Below are positions 1 to 7,777 of a stretch of DNA of 35,743 nucleotides, piece by piece (the stretch's first letter is position 1; every line of letters begins with the position of its first letter). Source of the stretch: Planctomycetia bacterium (GTDB lineage Bacteria > Planctomycetota > MHYJ01 > WSZJ01). A program made the position numbers and the translations under genes. The notes below the pieces were generated by a model. It saw only the letters and a program-made list of their open reading frames with translations, ran no database searches and had not been told where the DNA came from. The stretch lies in contig JADLHC010000333.1 in the NCBI GenBank assembly GCA_020849035.1, forward strand, positions 1 through 35,743, given 5' to 3'.

Positions 1-57
1 CGGGTGGACCTGGCGCCGGAGCCCCACCTTCCCCGGCCCGCCCTCGCCCCAGCCTGA
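1..57 (+). CDS. possible 3' end of an upstream gene
   Basis: From base 1 there is an open frame of 18 codons, Pro/Ala-rich, ending with TGA at 55-57. It could be the tail of a gene that starts left of the window. The segment is too short to identify, and in DNA this GC-rich an open frame of this length is weak evidence. Confidence 0.2.
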   Translation, partial: RVDLAPEPHLPRPALAPA

Positions 58-60
58 TCC

Positions 61-130
61 CGGCCGTTCGCCCAAGCCCAAGCCCCAGACCACCCCATCC
101 CCAGCCCATCCCCCTGCCCCCGCCGTTCCC
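61..130 (-). other. G-rich minus-strand tract (possible G-quadruplex)
   Basis: The plus strand is almost pure C with short interruptions. The minus strand therefore carries many runs of three to five G separated by one to six bases. The tract lies between a possible upstream stop and the start codon at 142. It fits a G-quadruplex-prone sequence, but general high GC could also produce it. No clear promoter or ribosome binding site is seen here. Confidence 0.3.
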
Positions 131-141
131 CACGCAAAACC

Positions 142-747
142 ATGCCCGACCAGGCTCCCCTCTTTCTCCCGTCCCTCGAGTTCCGCTCTCTCCCCGGCGA
201 GCGCGGGGAGAAGTTTCGCGCCATCCAGGCCGAGGGGCGCCACATCCCGCAGATCTACTACCTGTTCGGATTCAAGCCGGAGATCACCGCTCACCTGGCG
301 GCCTTCACCGAGGGCGTCATGCGCGGCCCGTCGCCGCTCGACCCGGGCCTGCGTGAACTCATCGCCGCCTACACGTCCCGCCTCAACCGCTGCCTCTACT
401 GAGACCGCTCCCACGCCGCGGGCGCGGCGGAGCTGACGGGGGACGCGAAGCGTGTCGAGGAGATCCTCCGCGACCCCGAGTCGGCGGCGATTCCCGAGAA
501 GGAGCGCGTGCTGCTCCGCTTCGTCCGCAAGGCCGCGACCGCGTCCGCGACCATGACCGCCGAGGACGCCGCAACGGCCCGCGCGGCCGGGTGGACCGAC
601 GAGGCGCTCTACGACGCCGTCACCGTCGTCGCTCTCTTCCGCTTCTTCAATACCTGGTGCGACTCCCACGGCGTCCGCGCGATGCCTCCAGCGGAGCATG
701 CGCTCTCAGGGAAGCGGATCGCTTCGGAGGGGTACCTGCCGCGCTAG
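142..747 (+). CDS. AhpD-like peroxidase-related selenoprotein (CxxU)
   Basis: The frame from ATG 142 to TAG 745-747 gives 201 residues if the single internal TGA at 400-402 is read through. The N-terminal part (PQIYYLFGFKPE, then LRELIAAYTSRLNRC) and the C-terminal part (FFNTWCDSHGV) match the carboxymuconolactone decarboxylase/AhpD-like 'peroxidase-related' family, normally about 190-200 residues. In that family the redox centre is CxxCxxxH. Here it reads C84-L-Y-TGA87-D-R-S-H91, so the stop replaces exactly the second Cys and the conserved His follows in register. This strongly suggests selenocysteine. The likely role is thiol/selenol-dependent peroxide reduction in the cytoplasm. A hairpin directly after the TGA could be the SECIS. 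The stop overlaps the convergent glycosyltransferase stop within a shared CTAG at 744-747. The alternatives are a Cys-to-stop pseudogene or a sequencing error. Confidence 0.85.
403..433 (+). promoter_or_regulatory. candidate bacterial SECIS hairpin
   Basis: Immediately after the in-frame TGA, bases 407-411 pair with 429-433. After a CAC bulge on the 5' side (412-414), bases 415-419 pair with 424-428, leaving a four-base loop GGGC at 420-423. The first loop base is G, 17 bases after the TGA. That is within the spacing of roughly 16-37 bases described for bacterial SECIS elements read by SelB. The stem is GC-only in its upper half, and hairpins are common in DNA of this composition, so the support is contextual. 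Confidence 0.5.
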
Positions 748-2420
748 CGCAGGCGGACGCGGTACAGGACGTAGGCGTCTTTCTGTTTCCGGTAGGGAAG
801 GTCCGGCTTCGCGCTCTCGAGGACGACGCTGGCGTCGAAAAGGGGGCTCTGCTCGATCTTCTTCCGGTCCTTCGCGTCTGACACGACGAGCGTGTCGCCG
901 CCCCGCTCCTGCACGGCGTCGCGCAGCTTCTCCACGTTGTCGCAGTCGCGGCCCTCCCCGAGCTGCCAGTAGAGCCGGGAGTTGTCGCAGCGGAAGTAGA
1001 GGATGGCGCCCTGCGGCTGGTGTTCGCGGACCGACTTCGCGAACCACTTCTCCACGTACAGCCTGTCCCGGACGGCGTCGCCTGCGGTGGCCGAGAACAG
1101 GTAGAGCGGGAGGAGGGCGCCCGCGGAGACGAGGAGGTGGACACGAGGTGCGGCGCGGCGGCGCGAGATCCAGAATGCGGCCGCGCTGGAGAAGACGAGA
1201 AGGCCGCCGAGCCACGCCAGGGGGAGGAAGCGCGCGGCTTTCCCCGGGTCGCCGGGGAGGAACGGGCCGATCAGGAGCGCGACCCCGGCGAGCGGGCCGA
1301 TGACGTAGACGAGGAGAATCGGCCCCTCGACGAGCCAGCGCCAGCCGCGGGACAGCATCGCGCCCGCTTCCCGTGCCGCTGCGACGCGTTCCAGCGCGGC
1401 GGCGACGAGGATCGCGCACCAGGGGAAAGCGGGGAGGATGTAGTAGGAGCGGCGCGAGGCGGAGGCGGAGAAGAGCGCGAAGGTGACGGCGAACGCGGTG
1501 AACGCGAAGAACCAGCCGCGGTGCAGCTTCCACTGCCGCGCCCCCACGACGGCGGCGGCGGGGAGGACGAGGCCCCACGGGAGGAACTGGAGGGGGAGCT
1601 GCCAGAAGTAGAGGTGAATGCCGTTGTCGTGGTGGTCGTAAGGGTCGAAGACGCGCTGGATGTTCTCGCGGTAGAAGTCGAACCAGGCGGCCCTGAAATT
1701 CCCGTGGGCCGCGGCGACGACGAGGGAGAGGGCGAAGAGCCCTGCGGCGACGGGAATCGCGCCCAGGATCCAGGGCCACGCGCGCAGGAGGTCCTTGCGG
1801 CGGTGCAGGACGGCGTCCACGAAGCCGATCGCGCATGGGAGAACGAGCGCGGGGACGCCCTTGGCCTGGGAGCCGGCGCCGATGAGCGCGGCGAACGCGA
1901 AGATGTGCCACGGGCGAAAGCCCGGGATGGTCTCGACGTAGACGGCGACGGCGGCGGCCGCGAAGGCGACGTTCATCATGTCCATGGAGGCCGTGCGGGA
2001 CCAGGTGTACGACGCGAATGCGGTGGCGAAGATCCAGCCGGCGGGGACGGCCGTCCGCCGGCCGAGCAGGCGGGCCGCCATGTGCGCCGTGATGAAGACG
2101 GTGGCCGCTCCGGACATCGCTGAGGGAAGGCGCCCCGCGAGCTCGTTCACGCCGCCCGTGAAGAACGAGGCGCCCGCCGCGCACCAGAAGTACAGCAGCG
2201 GCCGGAACCACCACAACTCGCCGAACAGGTCCGGCGTCAGCCAGGAGCCCTTCGTCCGCATGCTGAGCGCGACGCCGAGCACGCGTCCCTCGGAGCCCCA
2301 GCACTGCACCTGGCCGAGGCAGACGAACAGGGGGATGCACGCGACGGCGAGGAGAAGGAGGTCCTTCCCCGTGAGTCTTTCACCGGGAACAGCGGTGGCG
2401 GCGTCCAGGGTCTCTGTCAT
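744..2420 (-). CDS. ArnT/PMT-like membrane glycosyltransferase (GT39 family)
   Basis: 558 residues with about ten or more hydrophobic segments. The order of features fits ArnT/PMT-type glycosyltransferases, which move sugars from polyprenyl-phosphate donors to lipid or protein acceptors on the periplasmic face. There is a short N-terminal cytoplasmic tail, a first TM (LLLLAVACIPLFVCL), then a loop with SEGRVLGVAL and GELWWFRPLLYFW, then NELAGRLPSAMSG. This corresponds to the family's DEgRY...GeP.f.KPPLyYW...E.aaRLPSal. The catalytic DE pair reads SE here, so the first acidic residue is missing. The C-terminal half ends in a soluble domain (EGRDCDNVEKLRDAV onward). The donor and acceptor are not evident. 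It is transcribed convergently to the selenoprotein gene, sharing CTAG for both stops, and divergently from the protease at 2498. Confidence 0.75.
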   Translation of the reverse strand: MTETLDAATAVPGERLTGKDLLLLAVACIPLFVCLGQVQCWGSEGRVLGVALSMRTKGSWLTPDLFGELWWFRPLLYFWCAAGASFFTGGVNELAGRLPSAMSGAATVFITAHMAARLLGRRTAVPAGWIFATAFASYTWSRTASMDMMNVAFAAAAVAVYVETIPGFRPWHIFAFAALIGAGSQAKGVPALVLPCAIGFVDAVLHRRKDLLRAWPWILGAIPVAAGLFALSLVVAAAHGNFRAAWFDFYRENIQRVFDPYDHHDNGIHLYFWQLPLQFLPWGLVLPAAAVVGARQWKLHRGWFFAFTAFAVTFALFSASASRRSYYILPAFPWCAILVAAALERVAAAREAGAMLSRGWRWLVEGPILLVYVIGPLAGVALLIGPFLPGDPGKAARFLPLAWLGGLLVFSSAAAFWISRRRAAPRVHLLVSAGALLPLYLFSATAGDAVRDRLYVEKWFAKSVREHQPQGAILYFRCDNSRLYWQLGEGRDCDNVEKLRDAVQERGGDTLVVSDAKDRKKIEQSPLFDASVVLESAKPDLPYRKQKDAYVLYRVRLR

Positions 2421-2497
2421 GGGCGGAACCGGTGCGGTATTGTGAAGCGAACCTCCGATTTCCGCCCTTGAAACCGCGCATCGTCGCGGGAGACCCC

Positions 2498-3409
2498 ATG
2501 AGCGCCTGTCCCCGGTGCGGTGCCGCGCTTGAGTCGCCGGGGGCGGCGTGCCCGATTTGCAACGGGGCGGCGTTCCTGGAAATCGAGCCTCCGGCGCCGG
2601 CGCGGGAGCCGGCGGTCATGCAGGCCGCGTCCCCGGCGGCTCCGCCGCAGCGGAGGCGGGCGGAGAAGCCGCTGGAGCCGGAGCCCCCGCGATGGCGCAA
2701 GGCGCTCGGCCACCCCGCGGCGGCCTTCGCGATCGGGCTCGCGGCGTTCCCGCTCTCGAAGGCCCTGTTCCTGCCGAACTACGTCTTCAACTTCCTGACC
2801 ACGCTCGTCCACGAGATCGGCCACTGCGCCTGCGCGTGGTTCATGGGGATGCCGTCGATCCCGGGAGTCAGCATCCTCGGCGGCGGAATCACGGTCTGGC
2901 AGGAGCAGAAGCTGCCGATCTGCCTCGCCTGGCTCGCGGCGATCGGGTGGCTGGGGTGGCGATTCCGGGAAACCCGCGCCGCCGTCGCCGCCGCCTCGGC
3001 CGGGGGCGTGGTGTACGCCCTGCTCGCGTTCACCGCGGCTCGCGAGTTCCTCCCGGTCGCCGGCGGCGTTCTCTTCGAAATCGGCGGCGCCGCCGCCTGC
3101 TTCTACGTCGCGACCGCGCCGGCGCTCCGCCGTGAGTTCGAGCGGCCCCTCTACGCGCTCTGGGGCTGGTGGATGCTGCTCAACCGCGGCGCGGAAACCG
3201 TCCTCATGCTGCGCGACCGCGCCTACTGGAACGCGAACACCGTTTACGAGTCCGGCCTCGCGGCCGGGCTCACGAACGACCTCGAAGTGATCCGCGACAG
3301 GCTCGGCACGGCGCCGGAGCCGATGCTCAAGGTCGTGCTGCTCCTGTGCATCCTCGCGCTGCCGGCCGCCCTCGCGGCGCGCGTCCTGGCGAAGCGCCTC
3401 GACGCGTAG
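2498..3409 (+). CDS. zinc-ribbon membrane metalloprotease, M50-like (HEIGH)
   Basis: 303 residues. The start is ATG 2498 because the protein then opens directly with a zinc ribbon (C4xxC7 ... C18xxC21) and a GGGAG lies just upstream. A frame start at 2432 is possible but adds an unconserved tail. A Pro/Ala-rich linker (about 30-70) is followed by hydrophobic segments. The first contains VHEIGH (H105, E106, H109), the HExxH zinc site, followed by AWFMGMPSIPG as in site-2-protease-type enzymes. Further hydrophobic segments follow (YALLAFTAAREF, a Gly/Ala-rich helix, a C-terminal LLLCILALPAALAARV). N260-D261 (TNDLEVI) near the C-terminus may supply the third ligand. It probably cleaves a membrane substrate or is a remote M50B-type protein. 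The combination with a zinc ribbon is unusual. The substrate is unknown. Confidence 0.65.
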   Translation: MSACPRCGAALESPGAACPICNGAAFLEIEPPAPAREPAVMQAASPAAPPQRRRAEKPLEPEPPRWRKALGHPAAAFAIGLAAFPLSKALFLPNYVFNFLTTLVHEIGHCACAWFMGMPSIPGVSILGGGITVWQEQKLPICLAWLAAIGWLGWRFRETRAAVAAASAGGVVYALLAFTAAREFLPVAGGVLFEIGGAAACFYVATAPALRREFERPLYALWGWWMLLNRGAETVLMLRDRAYWNANTVYESGLAAGLTNDLEVIRDRLGTAPEPMLKVVLLLCILALPAALAARVLAKRLDA

Positions 3410-3415
3410 ACCGGG

Positions 3416-4339
3416 CTACCAGGGCGGTCGAGGTCCGGCCGTCACGTAAGGCTGCCCGTTGAGCACGATCATCGGGTCGTTCGCGTTCTTCGGGTGGTTC
3501 CGCTTCTCCAGCGTCTGCGTGTACGGGGCTCCCTGGTCCGGCGTGAACGTGATCGAGTCGTCGGTCGCCGACCACCGTCCCGACTCGTCCTGGGACCCCC
3601 ACACGCCTCCCTCCGCCGCCGTGCGGACACTGTCATGGTGCCACTTGTACCGGCCGTCCGCCCCGAACTGGATCCACGTGCTGCTCTGGGAGCCGCCGCC
3701 CCCCTGGAGCGAGTTGGTGGAGATCCAGATCCACTGCCCGAGCAGTTCCTGCCGGACGCCCACGCTCCCGGCGGCCGTCGCCGCTGACTTCGAAATCGAG
3801 GCCAGGATCGCCTCGATATCCGACTCGCGCTTCGAAAGCGCTTCCGGGAGCCCGAGCGCGACGAAGGCGCACCCGCCGTTCCCCATGAACCCGTACAGCC
3901 GGATCTCGGCCGTCTTCCCACCCTGCGCCGGGAAGGTGTACACCCAGGCCCTTCCCTCGACGTCGCCGAACGTCTTCGACTCCGGCCCGCTCTTCCGCGT
4001 CGCCCCCGCCCCGGCGAATTCCTGGGCCAGTTGCTCGACCTGGGGGCCGTCGAGCGACTTGATGGAGGGGTCGTTCACGAAGCCGTAGAGCTCCTCCAGC
4101 AGGCCGCTCGCGTTGGCGTCCGCGGGCATCACGAGCAGCTTGCCCTGGTTGAGCTGGGACTTCCAGGACCCGGGGATGTCGAACGTGACGCCGCCGAAGC
4201 GCTGGGCCTGGCCGCCGCTGATTCGTTTCGCGGACGAGCCGCCTGAGGAAGAGCCCGGCGAGGACGACGAGCTTCCGGAGTCCTTGCCGCAGCCCGCCGC
4301 GAGGACGGCTGCGAGGAGCAGGGTGAGGGCTGTTCGCAT
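3416..4339 (-). CDS. lipoprotein with lipocalin-like C-terminal domain
   Basis: 307 residues. The N-terminus is a lipoprotein signal with lipobox LAAGC (Cys at 17), followed by a Ser/Gly-rich tether to about residue 40. The middle part begins FGGVTFDIPGSW and resembles small secreted domains of the PsbP/DUF1795 kind, but I cannot assign it firmly. From about residue 200 (LLGQWIWIS ... IQFGADGRYKW ... GRWSATDDSITFTPD) the spacing of Trp, Tyr and Gly is that of small lipocalin-like beta-barrel domains found in many secreted bacterial proteins. It should sit in the periplasm or outer membrane. It stops six bases after the convergent protease gene. A -10-like CAAGAT lies six bases before the ATG on the minus strand and no Shine-Dalgarno is seen. 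The function is not known. Confidence 0.7.
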   Translation of the reverse strand: MRTALTLLLAAVLAAGCGKDSGSSSSSPGSSSGGSSAKRISGGQAQRFGGVTFDIPGSWKSQLNQGKLLVMPADANASGLLEELYGFVNDPSIKSLDGPQVEQLAQEFAGAGATRKSGPESKTFGDVEGRAWVYTFPAQGGKTAEIRLYGFMGNGGCAFVALGLPEALSKRESDIEAILASISKSAATAAGSVGVRQELLGQWIWISTNSLQGGGGSQSSTWIQFGADGRYKWHHDSVRTAAEGGVWGSQDESGRWSATDDSITFTPDQGAPYTQTLEKRNHPKNANDPMIVLNGQPYVTAGPRPPW

Positions 4340-4345
4340 GGGGGG

Positions 4346-4351
4346 ATCTTG
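4346..4351 (-). promoter_or_regulatory. -10-like hexamer CAAGAT before lipoprotein start
   Basis: On the minus strand CAAGAT ends six bases before the ATG at 4339, with CCCCCC between. No -35 match or ribosome binding site is visible. This is the same arrangement as upstream of the genes at 4410, 7778, 16320, 26745 and 28154, and fits a leaderless start. Confidence 0.35.
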
Positions 4352-4394
4352 TCAGGACCCGGCCGGGCGACCTAGGAGAAACGGCCGGGGCGGG

Positions 4395-4400
4395 TAGTAT
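4395..4400 (+). promoter_or_regulatory. -10-like hexamer TAGTAT, leaderless start
   Basis: TAGTAT lies nine bases upstream of ATG 4410. Transcription starting about seven to ten bases downstream would begin at or next to the start codon. No Shine-Dalgarno sequence is present between the hexamer and the ATG. Confidence 0.45.
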
Positions 4401-4409
4401 GGTGCGCCC

Positions 4410-7400
4410 ATGTCCGGGAACTCGCAGAACCTGACCCCGCGGGATCGCGCCTTCGCCGAACTGGCGAGGGCCCGCGGCTGGGCGGACGATGCGGCGGTGG
4501 ACCGTGCGCTGGCGGAGGCCTCGACCTCCGGGCGGCCCGCGGACATCGCGGAGCGTCTGCGCGCCGCGGGGATCCTGAGCGACGGCCAGGTGTCGTCCCT
4601 CTGGGAGGCCGTGGACGGAGTCCAGGTTTCGGGCGCGCGGAACCGGAGCGGGACCTGGGGCGGATCGGCGTCGGGAATGACGCTCAGGTCCGGCGGCAGT
4701 TCCTCGGACGCCACGCTGCGCCCGGCCGGAAGCTCGAGCGACGCCACCATCCGGCCCTCGGGAGGCTCGAGCGACGCCACGATCCGCCCCGGCGCCGGCA
4801 GCGCTTCACGCGCCACCCTGACTTCCGGATCGTCGCGCCCGGCGAGCGCCGCGCCCGGCAAGGCGGGGGAGCAGGTCGGCCCATACCGGCTGATGCGCGA
4901 GCTGGGCCGCGGAGGAATGGGCGTCGTCTACCGCGCGAGGCACGTCGAGCTCCGAAGGGAAGTCGCGCTCAAGATCATGCTCAGCGGGATCCGCGCCGAC
5001 GACCCCGACACGGAGCGCTTCCGGCGCGAGGCCGGGCTCGTCGCGCGCGTCGGGCGGCACCCGAACCTCGTCGCCGTCCACGAGATCGGGCGCGACGGCG
5101 ACCGTCTCTACTTCACGATGGACTACATCGACGGCAAGTCCGCGAAGCAGCGCGTGGACGACGACGGCGCCTATCCCCCGCGCGAAGCGGCGGCGATCGC
5201 GGCCGACATCGCGGGCGCGCTCGAGTTCGTGCACCGGGCCGGGGTGCTGCACCGGGACGTGAAGCCGCACAACATCCTGGTGGACCGGTCTGGAAGGGCG
5301 TTCCTCAGCGATTTCGGGCTCGCGAAGGCCGAAGAAGGGCAGAGCGGCCTGACGCTGACGGGGGCCGCGCTCGGGACGCCCTCCTCCATGGCGCCCGAGC
5401 TCGCGGCGCGCGGGGCGAAGGAGGCGTCGCCGCTGTCGGACGTGTATTCGCTCGGCGCGACTCTTTACGAGATGCTGACCGGCAGGCCGCCGTTCGTCGG
5501 TCTCAGCGGCATCGACCTCATCCGCGCCGTGGCGGAGCAGGACGCTCCCTCGGCCCGCGCCTCGCGCCCCGAGCTTCACCCGGACCTCGACGTCGTGTGC
5601 GAGAAGGCGATGGAGAAGGAGCCGGCGCGCCGCTACTCCTCCGCCGCGGAGATGGAACGCGACCTCCGGCGCTACCTCGGCGGCGAGCCGATCCACGCGC
5701 GTCCCGCGTCCCGCTGGGAGCGCCTGATGCGCCGCGCGCGGCGCAACGCGAAAATCCTCGCGGCGACGGCGGTCGTGCTGGCGGCGCTCTCGGCGGCCGG
5801 GGGGTGGAGCGGGGCGAGCTGGCTGAAGAAGGAGAAGGCGCGCCGCGCGGCAGAAGCCGCCCAGGCGGACCTCCGGCGCCGCGCGGATCCGCTGCTGCAG
5901 GAGGGGATCGCCGCGCTCGACGTCAGCGACGAGGCCGACGCGTCCGGACGACCCGCCGAACGCGACCGGCGCGCCTCACGCGCCGCCGAGGTCCTCGCGC
6001 AGGCCGCAGCCCTCCTCCCCGGCGACGCCGAGATCCGCTTCCAGCTCGGCCGCGCCCTGCGCCGCTCCGGGAAACCGCTCGAGGCGCTCGAAGAGCTCGA
6101 AAGGGCCGTCGCGCTCAACCCGAACCACACGCTCGCCTGGTTCGAGCACGGGATGATCGCCCAGGACGGCTGGCTCCGTGTCCGCGGCACGTTCCAGCGG
6201 CACGTGCGCCTCATGCGCCCCAACGAGTTCGGCTTCCGCGCGTCGAAAGAGCCCGTGTTCCAGTCGTGGATCTGGCAGGCGAAAGGAACCGCGGACCGGC
6301 CGTGGAAGGAGATCGCCGCCCGGGACTTCGAGCGCGCGATCCGCACCGGCGCGCGCAAGGAGCTCGCCTCGTACGGCAGGGCGATGCTCCTCTACCTCGA
6401 GGGGAAGCACGCCGAGGCGCTGGCGGAGCTGGACGAGGCGGTGAAGCTGAACCCGTACTTCGCCCCGGCTCTTTCGGCGCAGGCCGAGATCCGCGAGTAC
6501 TCGACGCAGAAGGCCGCCGAGGGGCTGGAGTGGCGCGGCCGCCTGGCCGAGATCCAGCCGCGCAACCCCGCCGCCGCCCTCGAGTATGCCGTCTCGCTCG
6601 CCGCAGTCGGACGCGGCCCCGAGGCGCGCGACGTCGTCCTCAAGTCCGTCGAGGGGCGCGAGGTCTACAGCTGGCTTGCCCACGGCGCCTGGACCCTCGT
6701 GTCCGCGATGGCCTTCCCGGAAGCCGAGGCCCTCGCCAAGCGCGCCCTCGCCGCCGCCGCGTCCGACAATGACCGCACCCAGGCCACCACCATCCTCCGC
6801 GAGGCCCTCATCTTTCAGAAGCGCTTCGCCGACGCGCGACAGGTCCTCGACGACAGCAGGGGCCTCTATTCCGAAGATTACATCCAGGGGCAGAAGGGGG
6901 CGGACTTCGCCGAGGAGGGGAACTACCCCGAGGCGGTCCGCTGCTTCCGCTCGGTGCCCGTGTCCTCCCAGTGGCGCCGGTCGTTCCAGGGGCCCTCCGC
7001 CTGGGCCGAGTACATCTGCGGCAACCTCCATCGCGCGAAGGCGATCGCGGCGGAAGGCCTGCGCCCCGGGGAGACTCCGGGCCAGAACCTCCCCATCATC
7101 CGCATGGACCTGGGCGAGCTCGACCAGGCCCTCGTCGAGTTCGAGGCCCAGGCGCAGGCCGACCCGGACAACGCCGTCTGCTACAGCAACCTGTCGGGCG
7201 TCCGGTTTCTCAAGGGCGATTACCCCGGCGCCATGGACGCCCTCGAGCAGGCCTTCCTCCACTCGCCCGTCCCGCAGACCCTCAAGGACCAGGTCAGGCA
7301 GCTCTTCGTGGACTTCAAGAAGCGCGCGACGGCGGCGAAGACCCCCGCCGAGGCGGGCAAGGTCGTCGAGTCCATCGGCGCGATGGTCACGTTCGCCGTG

Positions 7401-7736
7401 AACCAGGGCGGCGCAAATGCCGAGGGCGCCGGGGCCGGACGCGACGCCCTTCGCGGAATCTGGTGGGCCCTCCAGGAGTTCTACTGGATCAACGGCCTGC
7501 CGAAGGAATCGCTCTCCTGCGGCACCCGCTACCTCCAGCTCCGCCGCCACGGCAACGTCCTCTTCAAGCAGGCCCGCGCCTTCGCCGCCCGCGGCAAGGC
7601 CGACTCCGCCCTCGCCGCCCTTCGCGAGGCGATGGAGCAGGGGTTCGACGAGGCGAAGCGGCTGGACGGCGAGGCGGCGTTCGACGCGATGAGGGAGCTT
7701 CCGGAGTTCCAGGAGCTGAGGAAGAACTGCCGGTAG
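4410..7736 (+). CDS. transmembrane Ser/Thr protein kinase with TPR tail (first of tandem pair)
   Basis: 1108 residues. The N-terminal domain (about 8-75, RDRAFAELARARGWADDAAVDRALAEA) is shared with the next gene. A Ser/Thr-rich linker (about 80-150) carries 11-residue repeats. The kinase domain (about 155-430) is complete: glycine loop GRGGMGVVY, K188, HRDVKPHN with D283, DFG with D301, and MAPE. A single TM helix follows at about 449-472. The large C-terminal part, presumably periplasmic, consists of TPR-like helices (LGRALRRSGKPLEALEELERAV, YSNLSGVRFLKGDYPGAMDALEQAF). It should phosphorylate proteins on Ser/Thr in the cytoplasm in response to something sensed by the TPR part. This architecture is common in Planctomycetota and Acidobacteriota. 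The promoter is probably the -10-like box ending nine bases before the ATG. The gene is followed after 41 bases by its paralogue. Confidence 0.93.
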   Translation: MSGNSQNLTPRDRAFAELARARGWADDAAVDRALAEASTSGRPADIAERLRAAGILSDGQVSSLWEAVDGVQVSGARNRSGTWGGSASGMTLRSGGSSSDATLRPAGSSSDATIRPSGGSSDATIRPGAGSASRATLTSGSSRPASAAPGKAGEQVGPYRLMRELGRGGMGVVYRARHVELRREVALKIMLSGIRADDPDTERFRREAGLVARVGRHPNLVAVHEIGRDGDRLYFTMDYIDGKSAKQRVDDDGAYPPREAAAIAADIAGALEFVHRAGVLHRDVKPHNILVDRSGRAFLSDFGLAKAEEGQSGLTLTGAALGTPSSMAPELAARGAKEASPLSDVYSLGATLYEMLTGRPPFVGLSGIDLIRAVAEQDAPSARASRPELHPDLDVVCEKAMEKEPARRYSSAAEMERDLRRYLGGEPIHARPASRWERLMRRARRNAKILAATAVVLAALSAAGGWSGASWLKKEKARRAAEAAQADLRRRADPLLQEGIAALDVSDEADASGRPAERDRRASRAAEVLAQAAALLPGDAEIRFQLGRALRRSGKPLEALEELERAVALNPNHTLAWFEHGMIAQDGWLRVRGTFQRHVRLMRPNEFGFRASKEPVFQSWIWQAKGTADRPWKEIAARDFERAIRTGARKELASYGRAMLLYLEGKHAEALAELDEAVKLNPYFAPALSAQAEIREYSTQKAAEGLEWRGRLAEIQPRNPAAALEYAVSLAAVGRGPEARDVVLKSVEGREVYSWLAHGAWTLVSAMAFPEAEALAKRALAAAASDNDRTQATTILREALIFQKRFADARQVLDDSRGLYSEDYIQGQKGADFAEEGNYPEAVRCFRSVPVSSQWRRSFQGPSAWAEYICGNLHRAKAIAAEGLRPGETPGQNLPIIRMDLGELDQALVEFEAQAQADPDNAVCYSNLSGVRFLKGDYPGAMDALEQAFLHSPVPQTLKDQVRQLFVDFKKRATAAKTPAEAGKVVESIGAMVTFAVNQGGANAEGAGAGRDALRGIWWALQEFYWINGLPKESLSCGTRYLQLRRHGNVLFKQARAFAARGKADSALAALREAMEQGFDEAKRLDGEAAFDAMRELPEFQELRKNCR
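4698..4832 (+). repeat. tandem 33-36 bp repeats coding for SSDATxRP units
   Basis: Consecutive units at 4698-4730, 4731-4763, 4764-4799 and a decayed copy at 4800-4832 encode SSSDATLRPAG, SSSDATIRPSG, GSSDATIRPGAG and SASRATLTSGS. They form the linker between the N-terminal domain and the kinase domain. Each unit keeps an Asp-Ala-Thr or Arg-Ala-Thr core. These Thr residues could be autophosphorylation sites; that is inference from the position only. Confidence 0.8.
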
Positions 7737-7762
7737 GCGCGCCGGGTCGGCCTCCGGACGGG

Positions 7763-7768
7763 TACACT
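7763..7768 (+). promoter_or_regulatory. -10-like hexamer TACACT, leaderless start
   Basis: TACACT ends nine bases before ATG 7778, the same distance as TAGTAT before the paralogous kinase gene. No Shine-Dalgarno is present. It suggests the second kinase has its own promoter in the 41-base gap rather than only read-through. Confidence 0.45.
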
Positions 7769-7777
7769 CGCCGCGCC

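Noticed and set aside
142-402. An 86-residue stand-alone protein ending at TGA 400-402
   Set aside because: The family similarity continues in the same frame through the TGA up to 747, so the short product is a selenocysteine read-through artefact or a broken gene, not a separate gene.
6971-7777. Upstream extension of the second kinase frame
   Set aside because: This part lies inside the TPR coding region of the first kinase and is Arg/Pro/Gly-rich. The shared N-terminal module begins right after ATG 7778.
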